DNA of 64,000 nucleotides, taken from assembly GCA_004299095.1 (NCBI GenBank), contig SCQQ01000074.1, positions 62,001 through 126,000 on the forward strand, read 5' to 3'. The DNA comes from Burkholderiaceae bacterium. GTDB lineage: Bacteria; Pseudomonadota; Gammaproteobacteria; Burkholderiales; Burkholderiaceae_C. The translations under genes were made by a program, and so were the position numbers. Under the pieces are notes generated by a model. The model saw only the letters and a list, made by a program, of their open reading frames with translations. It had not been told where the DNA came from and did no database searches. Shown here piece by piece: positions 51,389-60,654 of this stretch. How positions within the stretch are numbered: position 1 is the stretch's first letter; each line of letters starts with the position of its first letter.

Positions 51389-52444
51389 TCAGGGCAAGTG
51401 CCGCAGTGCGCGCTGGTAGGTCGGTGCCGCGTGCAGCGCATCCCAGTTCAAACCAGGGAAACGCGGTAGCAAGGCGCGCCGGCGCCGTTCGCTCGGGTCA
51501 CTGGCAATCCAGCGGCCCTGGCGCTGCGCTTCCGACAAATCCGCCAGCACACCGTCGATCACGTCGCCTGGCTCCAGCGACTGGTTGCACAACAGCGCCA
51601 GGTCGCAGCCCGCCCCGAGTGCGGCCAAGATGGATTGCACGCGCGTCATGGTGCGGCCCTGCACGGTGCGCGCTCCCGCCATGCTCAAGTCGTCGCTGAT
51701 GATGGCGCCATCAAAACCCAACTCATCTCGAAGCACCTGTTGCAGCCAGCGCGCCGAGAAGCCCGCCGGCAGCGCATCCACCCGCGGGTACACCACGTGT
51801 GCCGGCATCACGGCCGAAAGCACCGACCCGAGCCAGCGGTAAGGAGCAGCATCGGATTTCAGGATCGTTGCCAGCGCGCGCGCGTCGTGCGGGATGGTGG
51901 TGTGCGAATCGGCGGCGGCGTAGCCATGGCCCGGAAAGTGCTTGGCGCAGTGGGCCAATCCGGCCTGCAACAGCCCGTGCAGCACGCTTTTGGCGAGCAT
52001 GGCGACCACCTTCGGGTTGCGGTGAAACGCGCGATCACCGATCACCGCGGAGTGACCCCAATCCAGATCGAGCACCGGCGCAAAACTTAGGTCCACGCCG
52101 CAGGCGCGCAGCTCAGCGGCCAGGACGTAACCACAGGCCGTAGCAGCATCCTGCGCCCGCATTGCGTCCCGCGACCACAAAGCGCCCAGCGTCCGCATGG
52201 CCGGCAGGCGCGTGAATCCGTCATCCTGGAAGCGCTGCACCCGGCCGCCTTCCTGATCGACGCCAATCAGCACGTCGGGGCGCACCTGCTTGATCGCGGC
52301 ACACAGGCGCGTCAGTTGCCGGCGGTCTCGCCAGTTGCGCCGGAACAGGATCAGGCCGCCGACCAGTGGATGCGCCAGCCGCCGGCGATCGGTTTCCGTG
52401 AGCTCCGGCCCGGCAATGTCGATGATGAGAGGGGCTTGGGTCAT
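51389..52444 (-). CDS. nagZ: Beta-N-acetylhexosaminidase
   Basis: Cytosolic glycoside hydrolase family 3 enzyme that removes N-acetylglucosamine from anhydromuropeptides during peptidoglycan recycling, influencing ampC-type regulation. The 351-residue protein shows VGGLILFRRN, GVDQEGGRVQRF, the loop with the catalytic His (KHFPGHGYAAADSHTTIP), PAHVVYPRVD and the nucleophile Asp in DGAIISDDLSMAGA. It lies downstream of acpS-pdxJ on the same strand after a gap of about 115 bases. Confidence 0.95.
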   Translation of the reverse strand: MTQAPLIIDIAGPELTETDRRRLAHPLVGGLILFRRNWRDRRQLTRLCAAIKQVRPDVLIGVDQEGGRVQRFQDDGFTRLPAMRTLGALWSRDAMRAQDAATACGYVLAAELRACGVDLSFAPVLDLDWGHSAVIGDRAFHRNPKVVAMLAKSVLHGLLQAGLAHCAKHFPGHGYAAADSHTTIPHDARALATILKSDAAPYRWLGSVLSAVMPAHVVYPRVDALPAGFSARWLQQVLRDELGFDGAIISDDLSMAGARTVQGRTMTRVQSILAALGAGCDLALLCNQSLEPGDVIDGVLADLSEAQRQGRWIASDPSERRRRALLPRFPGLNWDALHAAPTYQRALRHLP

Positions 52445-52559
52445 AAAAAAGAGAACGGGATCACCCGATGCAGCAGCGGATCGCCGATTGCGCCCGAATC
52501 ACATGACGACGCGGCGCATCGAAATCAAGCACTGCGTTGATCACCTGCCGAACATTCGG

Positions 52560-52970
52560 TCACCCGTGGACAACGCCGTCGACACGCTCCACCACGCAAA
52601 AGCTGCTGACGTAGTCGGTTTCATCGCTCAAACTGACGTGCGCGACCAGGTGGCGTTGTCCGAACCAGGATTCGAGCGCGCCGCTCAAAACGATTTCCGG
52701 CTGGCCGCCTGGCCGGTTGACGATGGCGCACCAACGCCAGCGCATCGGCTCGTGCAGCCCGAGCCCAATCGCCTTGCTGAACGCCTCCTTGGCGGAAAAG
52801 CGCGTCGCCACGTATCGCGTGCCGCGCTCCGGCCAGCGCGCCGCGCGCTGCTGCCAGATTTCGATTTCACGATCGCTCAGGATTCTTTCGACGAAACGCC
52901 GGCCGCGGCGCTCCAGGTTGGCGCGGATGCGGCGGACGTCGCAAATGTCGGTGCCAATGCCGTAGATCAT
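52560..52970 (-). CDS. acpS: Holo-[acyl-carrier-protein] synthase
   Basis: Transfers phosphopantetheine from CoA to apo-ACP. The ATG at 52970 overlaps the pdxJ stop (ATGA) and gives [20 protein letters not shown], the family start with the metal-binding Asp8. The second metal site lies in [16 protein letters not shown]. 136 residues, slightly longer than E. coli AcpS (126). The long frame continuing upstream is an overlapping shadow of pdxJ and is rejected. Confidence 0.95.
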   Translation of the reverse strand: MIYGIGTDICDVRRIRANLERRGRRFVERILSDREIEIWQQRAARWPERGTRYVATRFSAKEAFSKAIGLGLHEPMRWRWCAIVNRPGGQPEIVLSGALESWFGQRHLVAHVSLSDETDYVSSFCVVERVDGVVHG

Positions 52971-53776
52971 GCGTGGCCTTCCGCCGCCCGGTCCGTTGCG
53001 CCCCGGCGCCCATCGAGCGCCCCGTTCACCGTGCTGTCCCCCTGCCCGTCGATGCAACGCAAGTACGCCGCAACCGCCGTCGCGTAGCCCATCTCCAGGG
53101 CGTCCGACACAAAGGCGTGGCCGATAGAGACTTCCAGCAGCCCCGGCACGCGGGCCACGAACGCCGTCAGGTTGTCCAGATTCAGGTCGTGCCCGGCGTT
53201 GATTCCAAGGCCCGCGCGCAGCGCCGCATCGGCGGCGCGGACGTAGCGCGCCATCTGCTGCTCCTGCGCCGCGGTTCCCCACGCCGCAGCATAGGGTTCG
53301 GTATAGAGCTCGACCCGGTCGGCGCCGACGGCAGCGGCGGCTTCCATCAATGCCGGCTCGGCATCCATGAACAGGCTCACGCGCACGCCCAGGGCCTTGC
53401 ACTCCGCGATCAGCGGCCGCAGGCGTGCGGCATCCTGCGGAAAAGCCCAGCCGTGATCGCTGGTGAACTGGTTCACGCCATCGGGCACGAACGTGGCCTG
53501 CTGCGGGCGCACTGCGCGCACGAACGCCATCAGGTTCTGCGCGGGGTTGCCCTCAATGTTGAATTCGGCGTGCGGCCAGTGCACCAGCAGGGCGTGCAAA
53601 TCGTTCACATCGGACGCCCGGATGTGGCGCTCGTCCGGCCGCGGATGGACCGTGATTCCATGCGCGCCCGCACGCAGGCAAATCTCCGCTGCCCGCGTCA
53701 CGCTGGGAATGCCGAGGTGGCGCGTGTTGCGCACCAGGGCGACTTTGTTCAGATTGACCGAAAGCTGTGTTTTCAT
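52967..53776 (-). CDS. pdxJ: Pyridoxine 5'-phosphate synthase
   Basis: Closes the ring of vitamin B6, joining 1-deoxyxylulose 5-phosphate and 3-amino-1-hydroxyacetone 1-phosphate. The ATG at 53776 gives [20 protein letters not shown]; the 31-codon upstream extension is rejected. Motifs: [36 protein letters not shown] and NAGHDLN, and the final [10 protein letters not shown]. 269 residues. Coupled to acpS by a 4-base overlap. In many relatives recO lies just upstream; it is absent here. Confidence 0.96.
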   Translation of the reverse strand: MKTQLSVNLNKVALVRNTRHLGIPSVTRAAEICLRAGAHGITVHPRPDERHIRASDVNDLHALLVHWPHAEFNIEGNPAQNLMAFVRAVRPQQATFVPDGVNQFTSDHGWAFPQDAARLRPLIAECKALGVRVSLFMDAEPALMEAAAAVGADRVELYTEPYAAAWGTAAQEQQMARYVRAADAALRAGLGINAGHDLNLDNLTAFVARVPGLLEVSIGHAFVSDALEMGYATAVAAYLRCIDGQGDSTVNGALDGRRGATDRAAEGHA

Positions 53777-53890
53777 GAGAGGGGTGTCCTGGACCCCGCG
53801 GGTCGACGCGGCGTGTCGCGCCGTTACACAACCGCCCACCCGCACGAAGCGGCCATCACGCGGCACCACCGGGCAACCTGTCCGATCATC

Positions 53891-54784
53891 TCATTGCTCA
53901 AGCATCGCGCGCAGCGCGGAAACCGACTGCGGACGCGCTGCGGCATCGAGGGCCATGCAGCGGCGCACGGCATCGACCAACGGCGCCGAATAGACCGCAC
54001 CGAGCCGCGCCAGTGACCGCTCCAGAAGATCTTCCTTGAGGCGTTGCGGAACGTCGCGCGGCGGGTAGCCGCGCATGCAAGAGAACAGGCACGCCCCCGC
54101 CGCGTAGATATCGGTCCAGGCGCCAAGCGTCGCGCCGCGGCGATAGACCTCGGGTGCCGCGAATCCGGGCGTGTACACCACGTGCGAAAGCACTGGCAGG
54201 CCCGCGCCGTTGTGGCCGCCGACGCGGGCAGCGCCGAAATCGAGCAAAACAATGCGGTTGTCGTTCGTGATGAAGAAATTGCTCGGCTTCAGGTCGAGAT
54301 GGATCACGCCGCGTTCATGCAGCCGTTGCAGGCCGAGCAAGGCGTCCGCGAACAGCGAGCGGATCGTCGTTTCCTGAAAAACCTCCGGTCGCTTGCGGGT
54401 GCGCGCCGTGACAATGAAATTCTGCAGGGTCTCGCCGTGCAGGTACTCCATCACCAGGTAGGCGGTCTGATATTCCTCGAAAACGGCCGATACGCCCACC
54501 ACCGCCGGGTGGGAAAACTGCAGCGCATACCGGCCGATTTCGAGAAAATCTTTCACGCCTTGGGAATAAGTCTCGGCCCTACCGGGGAGAACCTGCGGCA
54601 CGAGCGTTCCTGGGGCACGCGCAGTCAATCCAATGGGCAAGTATTCTTTCAGCGCGACCTTGTTGCCGGATGAATCCAGCGCAACGTAAACAATGCCGAA
54701 GCCGCCGTCCCAGAGCTCGCTGACGATTCGGTACCCGCCCACGAAGGTATCAGCGGGCAATGGCGCGCGCGGAGTTTCAGACAT
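53891..54784 (-). CDS. Serine/threonine protein kinase
   Basis: A 297-residue soluble Hanks-type kinase with no membrane segment or extra domain. Gly-rich loop LWDGGFGIVYVA (Asp replaces the usual Gly at the first position), ATP-binding Lys46 in VALKEY, and a catalytic loop with Asp164 in VIHLDLKPSNFF. The HRD Arg is Leu, a non-RD kinase. DFG is at 182-184 (LLDFGAAR). Activation-segment end: GFAAPEVY. Substrate unknown. It is divergent from yicC; a partner PP2C phosphatase is often adjacent in Burkholderiales but is not seen here. Confidence 0.9.
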   Translation of the reverse strand: MSETPRAPLPADTFVGGYRIVSELWDGGFGIVYVALDSSGNKVALKEYLPIGLTARAPGTLVPQVLPGRAETYSQGVKDFLEIGRYALQFSHPAVVGVSAVFEEYQTAYLVMEYLHGETLQNFIVTARTRKRPEVFQETTIRSLFADALLGLQRLHERGVIHLDLKPSNFFITNDNRIVLLDFGAARVGGHNGAGLPVLSHVVYTPGFAAPEVYRRGATLGAWTDIYAAGACLFSCMRGYPPRDVPQRLKEDLLERSLARLGAVYSAPLVDAVRRCMALDAAARPQSVSALRAMLEQ

Positions 54785-54872
54785 GCAAACGATAGGAAAA
54801 CCGAGAAAATAAAAGCGATGCCCAACGATCGGTGCTTGCTTTCAGCCTCCGGCCCGCGTCCAATCAACCGGC

Positions 54873-55775
54873 ATGTCAGTCTACAGCATGACCGGGTACG
54901 CGACAGCCACCCAAGACCTCTCCGGAAATCAAACGCGCGCCGCGGTACGGCTCGTGGTCGACGCCCGTTCCGTGAACAACCGTTTCCTCGACCTGGCGCT
55001 GCGCCTGCCCGACGACTTGCGCACGCTGGAGCCGCCGCTGCGCGAGCTGGTCGGCCAAGCGCTGCATCGGGGCAAAGTCGAACTCCGGGTCAGCGTCACG
55101 CGGACCGAAGGTGCGACAGGCGGTCAGGTCGACGGCGCCGCATTGCAGCAGGTGACGGCACTCCAGCAAGCGGTTCAGCGCTCGCTGCCCGAAGCCAGGC
55201 CGCTCAGCGTCTACGAAATCCTGCAATTCACCCGTGATCCCGCGCCGGCGTTGCGTGACGACCTGACCGTGCCGCTGCGTGCGCTGGCGCAATCCGTGGT
55301 TGCCGATCTTGTCGCGGCGCGCCAACGCGAAGGCGGCCGGTTGCGCGTCCTGTTGGAAGAGCGCATCGGCGCGCTGCGGCAATTGGTGACGCAAGCAGTC
55401 CCGCGGGTGCCGGTTGCCGTCCAGGAACAGCAAAAGCGCTTCCTGACCCGCTGGAACGATGCGCTCTCGGGGATTGACAGCGAAGTCCCCGCCAGCGCGG
55501 TTCAAGAGCGCGCGCTGGCCGAAGCGGCGGCCTTCGCGCTGCGCATCGACGTCGCGGAAGAGCTGGAACGGCTGGGCGCGCACCTCGCCGAAATCACCGA
55601 CGTGTTGCAGCGCGGCGGCGTGATCGGCAAGCGGCTTGATTTCCTGATCCAGGAACTGCACCGGGAAGCCAACACGCTCGGATCCAAGGCGGCCACGCTC
55701 GCGCTCGCGCGCATCAGCGTCGATATGAAGGTGCTGATCGAGCAGATGCGCGAGCAGGTGCAGAACATCGAATAG
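54873..55775 (+). CDS. yicC: YicC family endoribonuclease
   Basis: RNA-cleaving protein of the YicC/YloC family; members act on small RNAs such as RyhB in E. coli. The 300-residue product starts with the family hallmark SVYSMTGYATATQDLSGN and contains DARSVNNRFLDLALRLP, LVGQALHRGKVELRVSV and the C-terminal RLDFLIQELHREANTLGSKA. The ATG follows the divergent gap with the kinase gene. In many relatives gmk and rpoZ follow yicC; here the convergent ABC operon ends instead. Confidence 0.93.
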   Translation: MSVYSMTGYATATQDLSGNQTRAAVRLVVDARSVNNRFLDLALRLPDDLRTLEPPLRELVGQALHRGKVELRVSVTRTEGATGGQVDGAALQQVTALQQAVQRSLPEARPLSVYEILQFTRDPAPALRDDLTVPLRALAQSVVADLVAARQREGGRLRVLLEERIGALRQLVTQAVPRVPVAVQEQQKRFLTRWNDALSGIDSEVPASAVQERALAEAAAFALRIDVAEELERLGAHLAEITDVLQRGGVIGKRLDFLIQELHREANTLGSKAATLALARISVDMKVLIEQMREQVQNIE

Positions 55776-55813
55776 TGCGCGGACCGACGGGTCCGAAGTC
55801 GCCTGCGCGGCGC

Positions 55814-56557
55814 TCAACCCGGGTTCGGCGCTGGCGCTGCATGGCGCGCATGCAGGCCGAAATAAGCGCGCTGCAGCGCCGCGTCGGCGTGCATTTCGGG
55901 CACCGTGCCGACAAAGCCGATGCGGCCGCCTTCCAGCGTGTAGACGCGCTCGGCGATGTCCAGGAACTTCACGTTCTGCGCGGCCACCAGGAGCGCGAGA
56001 CCCGCTTCACGCGAAGTCTGCAGCGCCCGGATCACGTCGTTCACGAACACCGGCGAGAGGCCCGCCGAAGGCTCGTCCATCACCAGCAGCCTGGGCTTGC
56101 TCGCGAGCGCCTTGGCCACGCCCAGAATCTTGCGCTGTCCGCCCGACAAACTGCCGCCCAGCGCCTTGCGCTTTTCCTGCAGCGTGGGAAAGCGCTGGTA
56201 CAACTCATCGACCTGGCGCTTGGATTCACTGCGCGGCAGGAACTGCGCGCCGATCAGCAAGTTGTCGTCCACGCTCATGTCCGGGAAGCAGCCCACTTCG
56301 GACATGTAGGCAATGCCGGCGCGCACGCGCTGGTCGGTGCGCCGGTGCGCAATCGACTCACCGGCAAAAACCAGATCGCCGTGCCACTGGCGAAGCAACC
56401 CCATCAGCGTGCGGATGAGCGTGGTCTTGCCGGCGCCGTTGGGTCCCACCAGCACCACGGTTTCGCGCTCGTGCACCGCCAAGTCGATGCCCCAGAGCGC
56501 CTGGATCTTGCCGTAGCCGGCGTCGAGGCCCTGGATGTGCAGCAGTTCAGTGGCCAT
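55814..56557 (-). CDS. livF: Branched-chain amino acid ABC transporter ATPase LivF
   Basis: Second ATPase of a HAAT-family importer. The 247-residue protein has Walker A VGPNGAGKTTLIRTLMGLL, the LivF-type VGCFPDMSVDDNLLIGA, the signature LSGGQRKILGVAKALAS and Walker B LLVMDEPSAGLSP. The H-loop region reads LLVAAQNVKFL, with Ala where the common VEQN has Glu, a small oddity. It is last in the livK-livH-livM-livG-livF order, overlapping livG by 11 bases. Amino-acid specificity cannot be read from sequence. Confidence 0.92.
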   Translation of the reverse strand: MATELLHIQGLDAGYGKIQALWGIDLAVHERETVVLVGPNGAGKTTLIRTLMGLLRQWHGDLVFAGESIAHRRTDQRVRAGIAYMSEVGCFPDMSVDDNLLIGAQFLPRSESKRQVDELYQRFPTLQEKRKALGGSLSGGQRKILGVAKALASKPRLLVMDEPSAGLSPVFVNDVIRALQTSREAGLALLVAAQNVKFLDIAERVYTLEGGRIGFVGTVPEMHADAALQRAYFGLHARHAAPAPNPG

Positions 56558-57302
56558 CGGCAGTGCCCAGGAAAACCTCGACCACTTGCGGGTCCTGCGC
56601 CGCCTCGGCGAGCAGCCCGGAAAAAATGTCCTTGCCGGCGCTCAGCACAATCAGGCGGTCCGTCACCTGATCGACGAAATCCATCAAGTGCTCGACCACC
56701 AGCAGCGCGAGGCCACTGCCAGCCAGTTGGCGCAAGCGGGTCGCGACTTGGCTCAGTTCCTCCGGGTTCAGGCCGGCACCGAGCTCGTCCACGCACAGCA
56801 GCTTGGGGCGCGTGGCGAGAGCCCGCGCGAGATCGAGCATCTTCTGCTGCGCGCTGGTGAGCTCCGCCGCCGAATGCTCGGCGCGCTGGTCGAGTTCAAG
56901 GAATTCCAGCAGCTCCTGCACGTCGGCGCGGCCCAGATCGGCACCGCCGTAGCGCGCCGCCACCTCGACGTTTTGCCGCACCGTGAGCGACTTGAACGGC
57001 TTGGGCACCTGGAACGTCCGGTTGACACCCAGCCGCGCCAGCTCGTCCGGCCGCTGCCGGCCGATGGCGTGGCCGCGGTATTCGATCTTCCCGCCATCTG
57101 GCCGGTACAGGCCCGTGACGACGTTGATGCAGGTCGTCTTGCCGGAGCCATTGGGGCCGATCAACCCCAGCACTTCGCCCGCGCGTACCGCGAGGTTCAC
57201 GTCCTTCAGCGCCTGGAAGCTGCCGAATTTCTTGGCCAGGTGCGAAATCACGAGGATGGGCTCGGCGCTCTGCGCGGCGGCAGCTTGCTGCACTTCAGAC
57301 AA
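56547..57302 (-). CDS. livG: Branched-chain amino acid ABC transporter ATPase LivG
   Basis: First ATPase of the importer. The 251-residue protein shows Walker A GLIGPNGSGKTTCINVVTGL, the LivG insert RLGVNRTFQVPKPFKSLTVR, and Walker B LLCVDELGAGLNPEE, where the usual LLLLDE is LCVDE. The signature is degenerate: ELTSAQQKMLDLARAL instead of LSGGQ, a change shared by some LivG subfamilies. It overlaps livM and livF by 8 and 11 bases, so the cluster is one operon. Confidence 0.92.
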   Translation of the reverse strand: MSEVQQAAAAQSAEPILVISHLAKKFGSFQALKDVNLAVRAGEVLGLIGPNGSGKTTCINVVTGLYRPDGGKIEYRGHAIGRQRPDELARLGVNRTFQVPKPFKSLTVRQNVEVAARYGGADLGRADVQELLEFLELDQRAEHSAAELTSAQQKMLDLARALATRPKLLCVDELGAGLNPEELSQVATRLRQLAGSGLALLVVEHLMDFVDQVTDRLIVLSAGKDIFSGLLAEAAQDPQVVEVFLGTADGH

Positions 57303-58215
57303 CGCGCACTCCCCAGCGCCGCAGCAGCGATGTGAGACCGTTGGGCAGAAACAGCACCAAGACCACGATCAGCAGGCCGAAAATCAACTGGAAGTATTGC
57401 GGCGTGGACACGCCGATGTAGTTGTACAGGCCGTACAGCAGCAGCACGCCCAGGATCGGGCCGATGACCGTGCCGACGCCGCCAAAGAGCGCAAACACCA
57501 GCGCGAAAATCGTGAAGTTGGTGCCGAACACGTTGTCGGGGAAAAAGACCGTCACGTACCACGCGAAATCGGCGCCGATCAGCCCGCCGATCAGCGCCGA
57601 CAGCAGCCAGGCGATGGTGCGCGCTCGGCCGATATTGATGCCGGCGGTGGCGGCGCTGATCGGGTCGTCGCGTACCGCCTGCAGCGCCAGGCCGAAGCGC
57701 GAATAGCGCAGGTACAGAACGATGGCGGTCGCCAACACCATGATGCCGATGGCGGCCGCGTAGCTCAAGGTCGGGTTGAACACGTTGGAAATCGACACGC
57801 CATAGGGCCCCTTGGTGAGATCGGTCAACGCCGGGTTGGACACGATCTGCTCGATCGCCAGCGCCGCCGCCAGGTTGGCGATGGCGAAGTAGGCACCCGA
57901 GAGGCGCAAGGTGGGCGTGAGGATGGCGCCGAAGCCGACGGATATCAGCGCCCCGATCGCCAGCGCCAGCGCCGGATCGGCGTTCAGATGCATCACCGCG
58001 ATGGCAAAGCCATACGCGCCGGCGCCGAAGAAGCCGACGTAACCGAACGGCAAATAGCCGGTGAAGCCGTAGAGCACGTTCACACCCTGCGCCAGCGTGA
58101 TGAAGACGATGAAATTGAACAGCAGCAGGTGGTTCTGGTAGCCCAGCGGCGCGAGCGCCGCCACGGCGATCAGCGGCAACAGGATCGCGATGGAATTGCA
58201 CATCGATTTAGACAT
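57295..58215 (-). CDS. livM: Branched-chain amino acid ABC transporter permease LivM
   Basis: One of the two permeases of the importer. The 306-residue protein has about nine hydrophobic helices. Typical segments are FITLAQGVNVLYGFTGYLPF, GFFGAGAYGFAIAVM, the coupling-helix motif LALQAVRDDPISAATAGINI and LFGGVGTVIGPILGVLLLYG. It overlaps livH by 8 bases and livG by 8 bases. Confidence 0.92.
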   Translation of the reverse strand: MSKSMCNSIAILLPLIAVAALAPLGYQNHLLLFNFIVFITLAQGVNVLYGFTGYLPFGYVGFFGAGAYGFAIAVMHLNADPALALAIGALISVGFGAILTPTLRLSGAYFAIANLAAALAIEQIVSNPALTDLTKGPYGVSISNVFNPTLSYAAAIGIMVLATAIVLYLRYSRFGLALQAVRDDPISAATAGINIGRARTIAWLLSALIGGLIGADFAWYVTVFFPDNVFGTNFTIFALVFALFGGVGTVIGPILGVLLLYGLYNYIGVSTPQYFQLIFGLLIVVLVLFLPNGLTSLLRRWGVRVV

Positions 58216-59083
58216 GGCGCACCGTCCGTCCGAGCAGGCCGCTGGGTCGCACCAGCAGAATCGCGATCAGCAGTACGTAGGGCAGCAAGCCCGACCAGGC
58301 GCTCAGATACGTCTGCATCACCATCAGCGCAACGCCGTAAATCAGGCCACCGAGCACGGTGCCAAGCGGACTGCCCAATGAACCGATGATGATGACGGTG
58401 AACGACACGACGGTGAGACTCACGCCGATCGCGGGCGTGACGCTGCCGAGCATCAACGGCGCAAAGACGCCGGCCACTGCCGCCACGCCGAGACCGATGC
58501 CGAACGCCAGGGCAGAGACGCGCGCCACGTTGATGCCGGCCGCCAGCGCCTCGTCGCGCTGCGACATGACGGCGCGCGTCAAGCGGCCGATGCGCGTGCG
58601 GTAGAGGTACAGGAATACCAGCGCGACCACGATCACGCTGCCGATTGCGCTGCCCAGCCAAGCGGCCGGGAAGGTGTTGTCGCCGATATGGAACGGGTGG
58701 CGACCGAACACGCTGCCCGGAATCGAGCGCGCGCTCGGGCCGACGACGATGGTGGTCACCGCCTCGATGAATTGCGACAGGCCGAAAAACAGGATGATGG
58801 AGAGCATCTCCGGATCGGCCGACTTGAGCAGGCGCGGCACCAGCGCGAAATACAGCGGGATACCAACGGCGATGAAGATGAACAGGCTGGCGATGGCCGC
58901 CCAGACCGGGTTGAGCTGGAACGCGCTATACAGGCCGATGGCCACCATCGCACCCAGCATGATGAAGTCGCCGTGCGCCAGGTTCACGATGCGCATCACG
59001 CCGAAGATCAGATTCAGGCCCAGCCCCACCAGGCCAAAGTAAAGGCCGAACAACAGTCCGGCCAGGATCGCATAAGTCAGCAT
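58208..59083 (-). CDS. livH: Branched-chain amino acid ABC transporter permease LivH
   Basis: Second permease of the importer. The 291-residue protein has about eight helices, starting LTYAILAGLLFGLYFGLVGL and continuing FGVMRIVNLAHGDFIMLGAM, a LivH hallmark. The coupling-helix region GRLTRAVMSQRDEALAAGIN and the end GSLGSPLGTVLGGLIYGVAL are also typical. First permease after the binding protein gene, from which it is separated by about 120 bases. Confidence 0.92.
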   Translation of the reverse strand: MLTYAILAGLLFGLYFGLVGLGLNLIFGVMRIVNLAHGDFIMLGAMVAIGLYSAFQLNPVWAAIASLFIFIAVGIPLYFALVPRLLKSADPEMLSIILFFGLSQFIEAVTTIVVGPSARSIPGSVFGRHPFHIGDNTFPAAWLGSAIGSVIVVALVFLYLYRTRIGRLTRAVMSQRDEALAAGINVARVSALAFGIGLGVAAVAGVFAPLMLGSVTPAIGVSLTVVSFTVIIIGSLGSPLGTVLGGLIYGVALMVMQTYLSAWSGLLPYVLLIAILLVRPSGLLGRTVRHV

Positions 59084-59205
59084 GCGTGCGCCACTTCTGG
59101 TGAGCTATTGCCCCCGCCCATCCGGTTCCACGTGTGTTGATCGCACAGTTTCCTCCCGTTCGGCGCCGAAGCTTCAGCGCCGAGGTGCCTCTTCATCACG
59201 TGCCT

Positions 59206-60465
59206 TTAGTTTTCCGGCGCCGGATACAGCGGTTTCGCGTTGGCTTGAGACGGCGGATAAACGACGGCGAATTTCAACTTGCCCTTGCCATCGGGCACCA
59301 GTTGCGCGAGCGGCATGACTTCGCCGATCTGCGCGCCTTCCTTGTTCAGCTCGAACGCGCCGCCCAGCGTCTTGAGCTTGCCCGACAAGCCGAATATCGC
59401 CTTGCGCAAATCGTCCTGGCTCATGCTGTCGGTTGCGGCGAGCGCGTTCTGGATCACCTGGCCGGTGGTGTAGCCCGCGGTGGAGTTGAAGCCGAACGCC
59501 ACTTTGGTGTCGGGGTAGGCCTTGTCCCACGCCGCCTTGAATTCCGGCAGCGTCATGCCCGAGTTCACCTTGTTTTCCATGACGGAAGGCGGCGCATACG
59601 TGTAGACGTATTGCATGCCGGAGGCGCCCACGGTTTTCATCAAATCGTCGAATTCCAGCCCCGGGTACATCGCAAACAGCCACTTGAAGTGCATACCCGA
59701 CGCCTCGAGATTGCGCAGGAACGCCGCATCGTTGTCGGGGTAGCCCAACTGCACCACCGCGTCCGGCTTGTGCGCGTTGATGTCGTTGATCAGCACCGTG
59801 TAGTTCGACGTGTTGGTGGGCACGCCCTGGTCATAAACGATGTCCAGCGGCGCTTTCGAATCCTTGATCATCTGGCGGAACGTCTTGGCCTGCGTACCGG
59901 TGAATTCGTTGGTCGCGTAAATGATCGCCAGGCGCTTGATGCCGAGCTTCTGGCCTTCTTCCGTCAGGAACTTGGCGACGTCTTGCGGCCACACGGTGGA
60001 CAGCGGCGTCGAGGTGAGCACGATATACGGATTGCCTGACGTGAAGAAACCACCGCCCGTGCCAGACTGGTCGATCAGCAGCATTTTGTGTTCGCGCGCG
60101 ATCGGCACCGCCATGGACGTCAGCACCGAGCCGCCATCGGCCACCAGGATGTCGACCTTGTCCTGCGTGATGAGCTGGTTGTAGAGCGTGGCCGCCGTGG
60201 CGGTGTCGCTCTGGTCATCGTAGGCAATCAGCTTGACCGGAATGCGCTTGCCGAAGGGCTTGACCATCACGCCGCCCTGCGCGTTTTCTTGCGCAGCCCA
60301 GATCTTCAACCCCATGTAATCCGGCATGCCGAGCGCCGCAAACGGCCCGGACGATGCGTACAAGGTGCCGATCCTGATTTCCGCGGGCGCAGTCGCGGCC
60401 GTTGCGGTCGCGGAAAACGCGGCCAGTGCTGCCATAAAGAGGCAGGAAACAAGTTTTCGCCACAT
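59206..60465 (-). CDS. livK: ABC transporter periplasmic amino-acid-binding protein
   Basis: Periplasmic solute-binding protein that delivers ligand to the LivHMGF complex. The 419-residue precursor has a signal peptide (core LVSCLFMAALAAFSATATA) and begins its mature part AEIRIGTLYASSGPFAALG, the start of type I periplasmic-binding folds. Further features are AQENAQGGVMVKPFGKRIPV, ADGGSVLTSMAVPIAREHKM and NEFTGTQAKTF. AAGGGGAC precedes the ATG. Ligand is unknown; such proteins bind branched amino acids, but also aromatics or amides in betaproteobacteria. It leads the operon, and an AraC gene lies about 190 bases upstream on the same strand. Confidence 0.88.
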   Translation of the reverse strand: MWRKLVSCLFMAALAAFSATATAATAPAEIRIGTLYASSGPFAALGMPDYMGLKIWAAQENAQGGVMVKPFGKRIPVKLIAYDDQSDTATAATLYNQLITQDKVDILVADGGSVLTSMAVPIAREHKMLLIDQSGTGGGFFTSGNPYIVLTSTPLSTVWPQDVAKFLTEEGQKLGIKRLAIIYATNEFTGTQAKTFRQMIKDSKAPLDIVYDQGVPTNTSNYTVLINDINAHKPDAVVQLGYPDNDAAFLRNLEASGMHFKWLFAMYPGLEFDDLMKTVGASGMQYVYTYAPPSVMENKVNSGMTLPEFKAAWDKAYPDTKVAFGFNSTAGYTTGQVIQNALAATDSMSQDDLRKAIFGLSGKLKTLGGAFELNKEGAQIGEVMPLAQLVPDGKGKLKFAVVYPPSQANAKPLYPAPEN

Positions 60466-60654
60466 GCAAAGTCCCCTTTGTGTTTGTTTGAGCGCCTTTG
60501 GTTATACGTCAATCCGTGGTGCGTGAACAGCCGGCGCAGCGTCCACCATCGACTGAAGCCTGGGCCCCGAGGGTTGTGCGACGCATCCCCACAGCCAATG
60601 GCGATGCGTTTATCCGTGGCGGGGAAGGCCACGATTGAATCCTGCTCCAGCGCA

